This document shows positions 1 through 6,759 of a DNA stretch of 20,791 nucleotides, in pieces. The number at the start of each line of letters is the position of its first letter. Position 1 is the stretch's first letter. The stretch is from Collinsella aerofaciens (GTDB lineage: Bacteria > Actinomycetota > Coriobacteriia > Coriobacteriales > Coriobacteriaceae). The position numbers and the translations under genes are program-made. The stretch spans positions 1 to 20,791 of the forward strand of contig NZ_JAHONA010000034.1 in assembly GCF_019131995.1 (NCBI RefSeq), given 5' to 3'. Under the pieces are notes generated by a model, which did no database searches, was not told the DNA's origin, and saw nothing but the letters and a program-made list of their open reading frames with translations.

Positions 1-121
1 AAACGGAATAGACGGACCGGCCGTCCGGCTGAGTCTGGGAAGAGGTGCCGGGCGGCGGGCGGAGCATGGCCACCGGACCCATCGAAACACATCTCCACCG
101 TTCCATCAACTGGGAAAACGG

Positions 122-154
122 CGCCCCCGGACCCCAGGAGGGGCCGCGGGGGCG
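122..154. other. GC-rich hairpin in the sequence before the surface-protein gene
   Basis: CGCCCCCG at 122-129 pairs with CGGGGGCG at 147-154, and inside it CCCC (132-135) pairs with GGGG (140-143) around the loop AGGA. No T-run follows on either strand, so it is not a standard intrinsic terminator. It lies in a GC-rich block (about 1-187) that looks unlike the coding sequence that starts near 190. Its role is unknown. Confidence 0.45.
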
Positions 155-187
155 TTCGGCTAGCTGCGGGAATGGCCTATTTGCTCA

Positions 188-1744
188 ATGTGTTCGGCTG
201 AGATCGGAAATCAACCCAACATCATCGATGCCGCTGCGGAAGCCATCGGTATTGCAACCGGTAGCGGAAAGAATACCGATTCCGAGGTAACCGTATTCGA
301 TTACAGCGCTGATGACACTCAGGCCGATTTCACGGTCTCCGAGTTCAAGAAGCTCCTGAACGACTATATCGATTCTGCTTATAGCGCCGGCGGCACCCAG
401 GCGCAAAAGCAACAGCTCAAGGAGCTTCAGAGCAAGCTTACCGAAGCACAGAAAAAGTTTGGAACTGCTAGCGCTGCCTATAACGCTGCACTCAACAAGC
501 AGTATGACGCTCAAGAGGCCTTTAAAGCTGCCGACACGAGCATGAATACTGCCAAGGGCGAGTACGAGAGCGCTCAGGCTGCCACTGCAACCGCCAAGGG
601 TGCCTATGATGCTGCCAAGAGCGAGCTCGATGCTTCTGGTATTGACATTGACGCTCTTCAGCAGAACCTCAATACTGCTAAGGCCGAGGCTGCCACTGCG
701 CAGACTGCTCTCGACAAGGCCAACGCGACGCTCGCCGATTGCCAGACGAACGCCTCTAAGGCGTCGACTCGTAAACTGAATGCTCAGAGCGCCTACGACG
801 CCGCCAAGGTAAAGTCCGATCAGGCCAACGAGGCGTATGACAACGCTACCGCTTCGGTCAAGGACCTTGCCGCCAAGTGCGATGCCGCCAAGACGGATCT
901 TGCGAACAAGCAGGGCACGCTTAACGATGCCAAGAAGGCCGACGACACTGCCCAGGCTGGCGTTGACAAGGCTCAGGCCGCAGATGTGCACGCCGCGACC
1001 GCTCTTTCGGGCGCCAAGCAGGCAGTTGCCGCCAAGACGCAGACCCTGTCCGACGCACAGGCGAAGGCCAAGGCTGCCGAGGGCGAACTGGCCGGCGCAA
1101 ACAAGGCCTTCGAGCGCTTCGCTGGAGCCCAGAAGGCGGTCGACGACGCCAAGGCCGCCTATGACGCCGCCGTCGCCGGTGTCGCCGATGCCCAGAAGCA
1201 GCTCGAGGCCGCCAACGAAGCCGTCGTCGATGCGACCTTCGAGATCGTCGAGGCCAAGGCCGAGCTTGCCAACGACGAGGCGCTCAAGGCCGATCTTGAG
1301 GCTGTCGACCACAAGGCATCCCTTGCCGCGGGCACGACGGGCAACGAGAAGCTGGTCAAGCTGAACGCTGCCTACGCTCGCTATAAGGCCGCCGTCGATG
1401 CCGCCGCTGGCCTCAAGGCTGCTCTGAGCGATGCCGATGCCAAGCTGTCCGATGCCAACGACGCCTATGCCGCCGCGCTGGCTGAGCTTGGCGATGCCAA
1501 GGATGCCCTGGCTGCCGCGCAGGCCGAGTACGACAAGTATCATCCCAAGGCTGAGCCGCAGGCCAAGCCTCAGGTTGCACAGGCTGCTGCAAAGGCTCCT
1601 GTCGCCAAGAAGAAGGCCACGTCGGCCGCGCTCGCCCAGACTGGCGATGACTCCGCTCTTGCGGGCGAGGTGTTCGTCATCGGCGGTATCACTCTTGTGG
1701 CCGCTGGTGTGACGCTGAGCGATCGTCGTCGCAAGCAGATGTAG
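188..1744 (+). CDS. Alanine-rich coiled-coil surface protein with LAQTG sortase signal, N-terminus probably missing
   Basis: 518 residues if read from ATG 188. Residues about 60-450 are a long Ala/Lys/Asp/Glu-rich stretch of the type AKAAYDAA, expected to form an extended coiled coil. The end is a cell-wall anchor: LAQTG at 482-486, a hydrophobic segment near 493-511 and the tail DRRRKQM. LAxTG is the form used by class E sortases of high-GC Gram-positives, so the family role would be a wall-attached stalk or adhesin; the ligand is unknown. Oddly, a sortase substrate needs a signal peptide and none is seen: the N-terminus MCSAEIGNQ is polar. An in-frame stop lies at 161-163, the only nearby ribosome-site candidate is weak (GCGGGA), and the upstream sequence differs in character. 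The true 5' end may be lost, frameshifted or moved by rearrangement. Confident as coding sequence and anchor, unsure of the start. Confidence 0.8.
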   Translation: MCSAEIGNQPNIIDAAAEAIGIATGSGKNTDSEVTVFDYSADDTQADFTVSEFKKLLNDYIDSAYSAGGTQAQKQQLKELQSKLTEAQKKFGTASAAYNAALNKQYDAQEAFKAADTSMNTAKGEYESAQAATATAKGAYDAAKSELDASGIDIDALQQNLNTAKAEAATAQTALDKANATLADCQTNASKASTRKLNAQSAYDAAKVKSDQANEAYDNATASVKDLAAKCDAAKTDLANKQGTLNDAKKADDTAQAGVDKAQAADVHAATALSGAKQAVAAKTQTLSDAQAKAKAAEGELAGANKAFERFAGAQKAVDDAKAAYDAAVAGVADAQKQLEAANEAVVDATFEIVEAKAELANDEALKADLEAVDHKASLAAGTTGNEKLVKLNAAYARYKAAVDAAAGLKAALSDADAKLSDANDAYAAALAELGDAKDALAAAQAEYDKYHPKAEPQAKPQVAQAAAKAPVAKKKATSAALAQTGDDSALAGEVFVIGGITLVAAGVTLSDRRRKQM

Positions 1745-1815
1745 CGTTTCGAGCGTAGTTTCTGCAACGAACTTCGGTTCATAGCAGGAGCGCTTCGATG
1801 GCTTAACCGATAAGA

Positions 1816-1857
1816 CCGGCGCGCTGTCATACGCAGCGCGCTGGCCTATCTTTGTTT
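1816..1857 (+). terminator. Intrinsic terminator of the LAQTG surface-protein gene
   Basis: GCGCGCTG (1819-1826) pairs perfectly with CAGCGCGC (1834-1841), extended by CC/GG and a G-T pair. The loop is 7 bases. A T-rich stretch (CTATCTTTGTTT) follows on the plus strand. It lies about 70 bases after the stop codon. Confidence 0.7.
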
Positions 1858-1864
1858 CGATATC

Positions 1865-1904
1865 AAAAAGCCCGGTCGGTAGCCGCGAAAGCTACCGACC
1901 GGGC
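1865..1904 (-). terminator. Intrinsic terminator of the OPT transporter gene
   Basis: GCCCGGTCGGTAGC (1870-1883) and GCTACCGACCGGGC (1891-1904) form a perfect 14-bp stem with a 7-base loop. On the minus strand the stem is followed by five T (1865-1869), so it ends transcription coming from the transporter. It stands back to back with the terminator of the convergent surface-protein gene. Confidence 0.85.
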
Positions 1905-1945
1905 AAATCGTAGGCAATATGGTTGCTGTCGAGCAGCTGCTCGAC

Positions 1946-3649
1946 TTAGCCCAGCAGGCTCAGACCCACGGAGACAAACGCCAGGATAACGCCGACGATG
2001 GACTCGCCGCCGAGCAGGCCGCTGGCGACAACCAGGCCCTGTTCCTGGAAGGCGGCGTCCTTGGCAGCCCTCTCCTCGTCAGAAAGACCAGCGGTGGCAT
2101 CGCGGTGGGCGGACCACTTGTCGTAGGCGAGCTTGACGCAGGAGCCCAGGAATGCCGTGAGTGACATGTAGAACGGCAGGTACACGCCCAGGCCGATCAT
2201 CATGGCCGGAATGCCGAGCCAGTACATGACGATGCCGGCGATAAAGCCGCCAACGAACCACGGCACGCTCGGGATGCCCGAGACCATGGTGGCGACGACG
2301 CTTGCCTGCGCGGCAACGAAGCTCTTGTCGGGGCCAAAGGCGTCCGGACCATAGGCAGTGACGAGCGCGACCATGACGGCGGCAGCGACCAGGGCGCCCA
2401 CGATGCCGCCGATGGCCTGGCCGATCCACTGCGCACGCGGGTTGGTGCCCAGCACGGCGCCGGCCTTAAAGTCGTTCATGACGTCGCCCGCAAGGCCGCA
2501 CGCCACGGCCACGATGCCGGCGATGAAGAACAGCTTGACCTGCGCGAGCTGCGCGAAGGCAGCCACGATGAGCATGACGATGAGGCCAAAGATCTCCATG
2601 GGGTCGATACCCGTCTGGCCGCAGCTCTGCGCGCTCATGATGGTGGTGACAAAGGTGAACAGCGTGACGATGACGGCTGGAACGGGGCCAAGATCGAGTA
2701 CGATGGCAACGATCACGGCGATGGCGGCAGCGCCCAGGCCGATGATACCGGCGTCGAGCTTAAGGGAGCCCGAGATGAGCGACTGCTCGTCGGTGTCGGT
2801 GGAGCTGTCGGCGGCGAGGCCGCGGACGATACCGGCGACCTGCGGCAGGATGTCCTTGAGGACGACGGCGACGCCAAAGCCCATCATGAGGCCCATACCC
2901 AGGGACTTAACAATGCCCTGTGCGGTCATAACGTCAAACAGACCGGCAGCGGTGCCGCCGACAATGATGCCAAAGTTGCCCAGCAGCGCGCCGGCAAACC
3001 AGAACGCGACGGGGGCGAAGCCCACCAAAAAGCCGATGGACAGCAACATGGGCGAGTTGTAGATGGCAAAGGTCACGCCGGGGATATTGAGCGTGCACAG
3101 CATGCTGGGAACCACGCCCAGGGCGTCGCGCAGCACGCTGTATATGCCGGCGATGGCCATGGAGCCAAAGAGCTGCTTGCCGGTCTTGCCGCCGGCCTCG
3201 GTAGCACGCAGGGTTTGAGCTGCGGCGTTGCCGGTGGGGAACTCAAGCGCGGCGTCCACGATAAAGTGACGGTGGATGAGTGCTGTCGCCAGAAGGCCCA
3301 AGATGGTGCCGGCGAGTGCCACGATAAACATGTCGAGCCAGCTGATCTGGTCGGCATAGCCCAGCATCCAGGCGCCCGGGATGGTAAACGCCAGACCGCC
3401 GGCGACCATGGCGCCTGCGGACATGATGGTGTGGGTGACGTTTGCCTCGTTGAGGCTGGCGTTGCCCATGAGCTTAAGGAAGAACAGCGAAATGACGGCA
3501 GCGAAAATGATCGGCCAGGGGAGCGCACCCATCTTGAGGGCGGTATAGGCCGAGCTTGCCGTGATGATCACGCAGCCAAGGACGCCGATGACGACGCCGC
3601 GCAGCGTGAGTTGCCCGCGCATCGAAGCGCGGTTCGAGGGATTGCTCAT
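1946..3649 (-). CDS. OPT-family oligopeptide transporter
   Basis: 567 residues, an all-membrane protein with about 14 or more hydrophobic segments. Family marks are the block SLNEANVTHTIMSAGAMVAGG near residues 65-85 (in two parts, SLNEANVTHT then IMSAGAMVAGG) and EFPTGNAAAQTLRA near 136-149, both typical of OPT/YSL transporters. These are secondary carriers that import oligopeptides, or metal chelates in some members, with protons; the substrate cannot be read from sequence. The ATG at 3649 is preceded by AGGAG seven bases upstream, which supports the start. The gene stands alone on the minus strand, with its own structured leader and terminator. It fits an amino-acid-fermenting gut bacterium that takes up peptides, but that is inference. 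Confidence 0.92.
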   Translation of the reverse strand: MSNPSNRASMRGQLTLRGVVIGVLGCVIITASSAYTALKMGALPWPIIFAAVISLFFLKLMGNASLNEANVTHTIMSAGAMVAGGLAFTIPGAWMLGYADQISWLDMFIVALAGTILGLLATALIHRHFIVDAALEFPTGNAAAQTLRATEAGGKTGKQLFGSMAIAGIYSVLRDALGVVPSMLCTLNIPGVTFAIYNSPMLLSIGFLVGFAPVAFWFAGALLGNFGIIVGGTAAGLFDVMTAQGIVKSLGMGLMMGFGVAVVLKDILPQVAGIVRGLAADSSTDTDEQSLISGSLKLDAGIIGLGAAAIAVIVAIVLDLGPVPAVIVTLFTFVTTIMSAQSCGQTGIDPMEIFGLIVMLIVAAFAQLAQVKLFFIAGIVAVACGLAGDVMNDFKAGAVLGTNPRAQWIGQAIGGIVGALVAAAVMVALVTAYGPDAFGPDKSFVAAQASVVATMVSGIPSVPWFVGGFIAGIVMYWLGIPAMMIGLGVYLPFYMSLTAFLGSCVKLAYDKWSAHRDATAGLSDEERAAKDAAFQEQGLVVASGLLGGESIVGVILAFVSVGLSLLG

Positions 3650-3673
3650 ATAAAACTCCTTTGCGTATATCCG

Positions 3674-3712
3674 CTTCCCCCGGGAGCGCCGTTACGGATA
3701 CGGCGCGGGAAG
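3674..3712 (-). promoter_or_regulatory. Structured leader hairpin of the OPT transporter mRNA
   Basis: On the minus strand CTTCCC (3707-3712) pairs with GGGAAG (3674-3679), and inside it GCGCCGT (3700-3706) pairs with ACGGCGC (3686-3692) around a 7-base loop. A 6-base bulge separates the two stems on one side. It sits between the likely transcription start (near 3753) and the ribosome site. It could be a leader control structure or simple mRNA folding; no known riboswitch was recognised. Confidence 0.4.
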
Positions 3713-3759
3713 TCGGGTTACCAAGGGCCGCCGCGTGAGCTCGCAAACGACCGCGCACC

Positions 3760-3814
3760 AGTATAGCCGTAAGCTAGTCATTTTGGGATGACTGGTTTAG
3801 GTAGGCGATATACT
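3760..3814. promoter_or_regulatory. Divergent promoters of OPT transporter and pantothenate kinase
   Basis: TATACT occurs on the plus strand at 3809-3814, and again on the minus strand at 3760-3765, facing outward. Neither has a strong -35 box. Between them CTAGTCA (3774-3780) and TGACTGG (3789-3795) form a dyad with an 8-base gap that covers both -35 zones, so a shared regulator is possible. The plus-strand start would fall near 3821, just before the ribosome site of the kinase gene. Confidence 0.5.
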
Positions 3815-3841
3815 GCTGGGCAGACGAAAGGAGCGCCGACG

Positions 3842-4693
3842 ATGCTTAATGGGTGCGCATATATATTGACGGTCGACGTGGGCAACACGTTCATTCGCTT
3901 TGGCCTGTTTGCCGAGGATTCGGCCGCGGCGCAGGAATGTCCGCTTGCGACGTGCGAGATCACCACGCCATCGAGCATCACAGCAGACGAGGCGCGCATG
4001 CGTCTCGTGCAGGTCATGGCCGCACTGGCGGCCGATGCGGGCATGCCGGGTGCGCTTGTGCCCGCGGCTGCTGTGTTGAGCTGCGTGGTCCCGGCGCTCG
4101 AGCGCCCGTGGAAGGTAGCGCTTTCCCGTACCTGCACGGGGCGCGTGCTCACCGTGGGGCCGGGACTTAAGACCGGCATGCCCGTGCACTACGACGATCC
4201 GGCCGAGATCGGTCCCGACCGCATCGCCGACGCCGTGGCGGCCCGCGCCGTCTACGGCTCGCCCTGCATCGTGATTGACCTGGGCACGACGACCAATATC
4301 GAGGTCATCGACGCGCACGGCACCTTTGTCGGCGGCGTTATCGCGCCGGGTCTGGCACTTGGCGCCCGCTCGCTTTCGGCGGCGGCAGCGCGTCTACCCC
4401 AGGTTGAGCCCTCGGCACCCACACATGTGATCGGCCGCAACACGCGCGAGGCCATGCGCTCGGGCGTGGTTTTGGGCGAGGTGGCTCGCATCGACGGCAT
4501 GCTCGACATGGTGCTCGCCGAGATGCGAGCGACCAAGGCGGCGGGGGAGGGCGATGTGCCCATCGTCATTACCGGCGACGATGCCAAGGCGCTTGCGGCG
4601 CTGGTCGGCCATAGCCTGACGGTCGATGACGCGTTGACGCTGCGGGGTCTCGCCGAGCTCTACCACATCAACCAAAAGCCCCGCCGCGCGTAG
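3842..4693 (+). CDS. coaX: Type III pantothenate kinase
   Basis: 283 residues; CoaX phosphorylates pantothenate, the first step of coenzyme A synthesis, in the cytoplasm, as a homodimer of the ASKHA fold. Visible motifs: VDVGNT at 11-16 (phosphate loop with Asp12), GPDRIADA at 124-131 (catalytic Asp126), DLGTTTN at 146-152, GGVIAPG at 164-170 and ITGDDAK at 243-249. The length matches the family. The start is placed at ATG 3842 because AAAGGAG (3827-3833) lies eight bases upstream and the TATACT promoter box lies at 3809-3814; an in-frame ATG at 3788 would precede the likely transcript start. Type III enzymes resist feedback by CoA and need a monovalent cation. The next gene is a dCMP deaminase on the same strand. 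Confidence 0.93.
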   Translation: MLNGCAYILTVDVGNTFIRFGLFAEDSAAAQECPLATCEITTPSSITADEARMRLVQVMAALAADAGMPGALVPAAAVLSCVVPALERPWKVALSRTCTGRVLTVGPGLKTGMPVHYDDPAEIGPDRIADAVAARAVYGSPCIVIDLGTTTNIEVIDAHGTFVGGVIAPGLALGARSLSAAAARLPQVEPSAPTHVIGRNTREAMRSGVVLGEVARIDGMLDMVLAEMRATKAAGEGDVPIVITGDDAKALAALVGHSLTVDDALTLRGLAELYHINQKPRRA

Positions 4694-4775
4694 GGCGAGG
4701 GGCTGGCGGGATAAGCGCCCCCACCTTTCACCTGCTACAATGGGTCAAACTATTGCGATTTCGGAGGTGTCTGCC

Positions 4776-5300
4776 ATGTCGGACGATCTTCATCAAACTG
4801 CGTCGGGCAAGCGCCGCGACGTTATTAGCTGGGACGAGTTCTTTATGAGCGTGGCCATCGCCGCGCAGCGCCGCAGCAAGGATCCCAATACGCAGGTGGG
4901 CGCGTGCATCGCCAGCACCAACCACCGTATCCTTTCGGTGGGCTACAACGGTACGCCCTCGGCACTCAACGACGACTTTTTCCCGTGGGGCACGAGCGAC
5001 GACCCGTTGCAGGATAAGCACAACTACGTGGTGCATGCCGAGGCCAACGCCGTGCTCAACTACCGCGGCTCGCTCAAGGACCTTGAGGGTTCCACGGTCT
5101 ACGTCACGCTGTTTCCGTGCCACGACTGCGCCAAGATCCTGGCGCAGGTGGGCGTGGGCGAGGTCGTCTACCTGGACAATAAGTATGCCGACACCGATGA
5201 CGGTCGTATCAGCCGCCGCATTCTCGACTCTTGCGGCATCAGCTACCGCCAGGTTATCGTCGATGTCCAGATTGGTACCGGGGGACAGGCTCAGCAGTAG
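4776..5300 (+). CDS. Deoxycytidylate (dCMP) deaminase, ComEB type
   Basis: 174 residues; converts dCMP to dUMP, the precursor used by thymidylate synthase. The zinc site of the cytidine/deoxycytidylate deaminase fold is complete: HAEANA at 87-92 (His87, catalytic Glu89) and PCHDC at 114-118 (Cys115, Cys118). The part near residue 57 (GYNGTPS) is the usual substrate loop. The start at ATG 4776 has GGAGG (4763-4767) eight bases upstream; an in-frame ATG at 4740 overlaps a likely -10 box (TACAAT, 4736-4741) and is less likely. The last codons contain the string GGGGACAGG (5281-5289), which elsewhere in this window marks post-stop hairpins, and give a loose GTGGQAQQ tail. Function is well supported. 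Confidence 0.92.
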   Translation: MSDDLHQTASGKRRDVISWDEFFMSVAIAAQRRSKDPNTQVGACIASTNHRILSVGYNGTPSALNDDFFPWGTSDDPLQDKHNYVVHAEANAVLNYRGSLKDLEGSTVYVTLFPCHDCAKILAQVGVGEVVYLDNKYADTDDGRISRRILDSCGISYRQVIVDVQIGTGGQAQQ

Positions 5301-5432
5301 CGCGTGCCAACGCCAGCTGGCGGCAAAACAGCCAAAAGAGTCCCGTCCCAAATTGACTACTCGTGAAAGTCGCGTCTGCGCGCATGGACGGCTCGTGAGC
5401 GGGTACATGGCTGTAGTAACATAGCTTCTGTC

Positions 5433-5448
5433 CGCGGGCGCGCCCGCG
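5433..5448. promoter_or_regulatory. Perfect 16-bp palindrome in the leader of the Nfu gene
   Basis: CGCGGGCGCGCCCGCG is a perfect palindrome, 22 bases before the GTG start. A possible -10 box, TAACAT (5417-5422), lies just upstream, so the palindrome would be at the start of the mRNA or overlap the start point. It could be an operator or a 5' hairpin. No regulator family was recognised. Confidence 0.35.
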
Positions 5449-5470
5449 TTATTGTGAGAAAGGAGCCCCT

Positions 5471-5749
5471 GTGGCTGTTAACGAAGAGCTGCTTAAGAAG
5501 GTTCTTGAAGAGATTCGCCCCAACCTGCAGGCCGATGGCGGCGATATGGAGTATGTGGGCGTCGACGACGAGGGCGTCGTCAAGCTGGAGCTGCAGGGCG
5601 CCTGCGCCGGCTGCCCCATGAGCTCACTGACCCTGTCTATGGGCATCGAGCGTATCCTGAAGGAGCATGTGCCCGGCGTTACCCGCGTCGAGCAGGTCAA
5701 TGTTTCCGGCGAGGCCGAGGACCTGTACGACGAGTACGCGCCGTTCTAA
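5471..5749 (+). CDS. NifU C-terminal domain (Nfu) Fe-S scaffold/carrier protein
   Basis: 92 residues, one stand-alone NifU-C domain. Such proteins carry or assemble iron-sulfur clusters in the cytoplasm and pass them to target enzymes, usually holding a 4Fe-4S cluster between two monomers. The family opening (LEEIRPNLQADGGD, residues 12-25) and the paired cysteines GACAGCPMSS (Cys45, Cys48) are both present. The start is a GTG with AAAGGAG (5458-5464) six bases upstream. No other Fe-S assembly gene lies next to it; the neighbours are dCMP deaminase and Lgt, so it seems to be a separate small unit. Confidence 0.93.
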   Translation: MAVNEELLKKVLEEIRPNLQADGGDMEYVGVDDEGVVKLELQGACAGCPMSSLTLSMGIERILKEHVPGVTRVEQVNVSGEAEDLYDEYAPF

Positions 5750-5857
5750 GATGCGAAAGCTGCGGACGGTACGCTCCGCATAGACGTTACGCCCAGATAT
5801 GCGGCTGCGAGCGCAAGGCCCGCGGCCACATTTGTATGTAGGGAGCAGGGGATCGAT

Positions 5858-6679
5858 ATGCTCAACGACCTCTACCACATGCTTGATCCCGTCGCGATCT
5901 CGGCGGGCCCCATCACCATCTACTGGTACGGCCTGGCCTACGTGGTCGGCGCTCTGCTCACGGCGGTCGTTATGTACCGCACGCAGCGTCGTTGGGGCTT
6001 CGACATTACGATTGATGACCTGACGAGCGTCGTGGTCGGCGCGGTCTTTGGCCTCATCATCGGCGCGCGCCTGTTCTACGTCGTCTTTTACGGCGATGGC
6101 TACTATTGGGCCCACCCGCTCGAAATCTTTGCCACCAACGAGGGAGGCATGAGCTTCCACGGCGGCCTGGTGGGCGGCATCTTGGGCGGCATCATCGTGT
6201 GCCGCATGTATAAGCTCGACGCCTGGACTATCGCCGACCTTGCCGTCATCGGTGCTCCGCTGGCGCTGTGCCTGGGCCGTTGTGCCAATTTCGTCAACGG
6301 CGAGCTGTGGGGTAAGCCGACCGATCTGCCTTGGGGTGTTGTCTTTGGCGGCACCGCGGGCGATATGCCGCGTCACCCCTCCCAGCTCTACGAGGCATTT
6401 CTTGAGGGCATCGTGCTCTTTTGCATTCTGCAGGTGCTCAGCCGCAAAAAGCCGCTGCTGCCCCAGGGCACGTTTGTGGGCGTGTTCGTGATGGGGTACG
6501 GCATCGTCCGCTTTCTCGTTGAGTTCGTGCGCGTGCCCGATGCCCAGCTGGGCTATCTGCTGGGCGGCGTCATCACCATGGGCCAGCTGCTGAGTCTGCC
6601 GCTTGTGATCGCCGGCCTAGCGCTCATCATCTTCGCCCGACACCGCAATCAGCCCCAGCGCGTCTACCTGGACGCCTAA
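5858..6679 (+). CDS. lgt: Prolipoprotein diacylglyceryl transferase
   Basis: 273 residues, a membrane enzyme of about seven segments. It moves the diacylglyceryl group of phosphatidylglycerol to the lipobox cysteine of prolipoproteins, the first step of lipoprotein maturation. The family signature GRCANFVNGELWG is at 140-152 (Arg141 and Asn144 match the essential Arg143 and Asn146 of E. coli Lgt). SFHGGLVGG carries the expected histidine (His101), and RHPSQLYEA plus RFLVEFVRVPD complete the conserved set. The ATG at 5858 has AGGGGA five bases upstream. The stop codon is followed at once by a 17-bp hairpin with a GGGACAGG loop. The downstream DUF6020-like membrane gene starts about 80 bases later. 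Confidence 0.96.
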   Translation: MLNDLYHMLDPVAISAGPITIYWYGLAYVVGALLTAVVMYRTQRRWGFDITIDDLTSVVVGAVFGLIIGARLFYVVFYGDGYYWAHPLEIFATNEGGMSFHGGLVGGILGGIIVCRMYKLDAWTIADLAVIGAPLALCLGRCANFVNGELWGKPTDLPWGVVFGGTAGDMPRHPSQLYEAFLEGIVLFCILQVLSRKKPLLPQGTFVGVFVMGYGIVRFLVEFVRVPDAQLGYLLGGVITMGQLLSLPLVIAGLALIIFARHRNQPQRVYLDA

Positions 6680-6680
6680 C

Positions 6681-6723
6681 CAAGACCACCACAAAGGGGA
6701 CAGGCACCTTTGTGGTGGTCTTG
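6681..6723 (+). repeat. GGGACAGG stem-loop, copy 1 (after lgt)
   Basis: A perfect 17-bp stem (6681-6697 with 6707-6723; CAAGACCACCACAAAGG on the left arm) begins one base after the lgt stop codon. The loop is GGACAGGCA, and the full string GGGGACAGG spans 6696-6704. There is no clear T-run after it (CTTGCCGAGTTTG), so it may act as an mRNA 3' stabiliser or weak terminator. Confidence 0.75.
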
Positions 6724-6759
6724 CCGAGTTTGATAGGTTTCTAGAAAGGCTTTCGGACT

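Noticed and set aside
16..201. A VPSTG string in a frame open from the left edge to 201, read as a possible sortase signal of a previous gene
   Set aside because: No hydrophobic segment follows it and the frame is Arg/Pro/Gly-rich, so it is most likely chance.
185..1543. A 452-codon open frame on the minus strand opposite the coiled-coil gene
   Set aside because: It is Gly/Leu/Val-rich and mirrors the repetitive Ala codons of the real gene, which avoid the codons that would give stops on the other strand.
5311..5322. CGCCAGCTGGCG, a 12-bp palindrome after the dCMP deaminase, as a terminator
   Set aside because: It has no loop and no T-run, and the stem that can form is too short.
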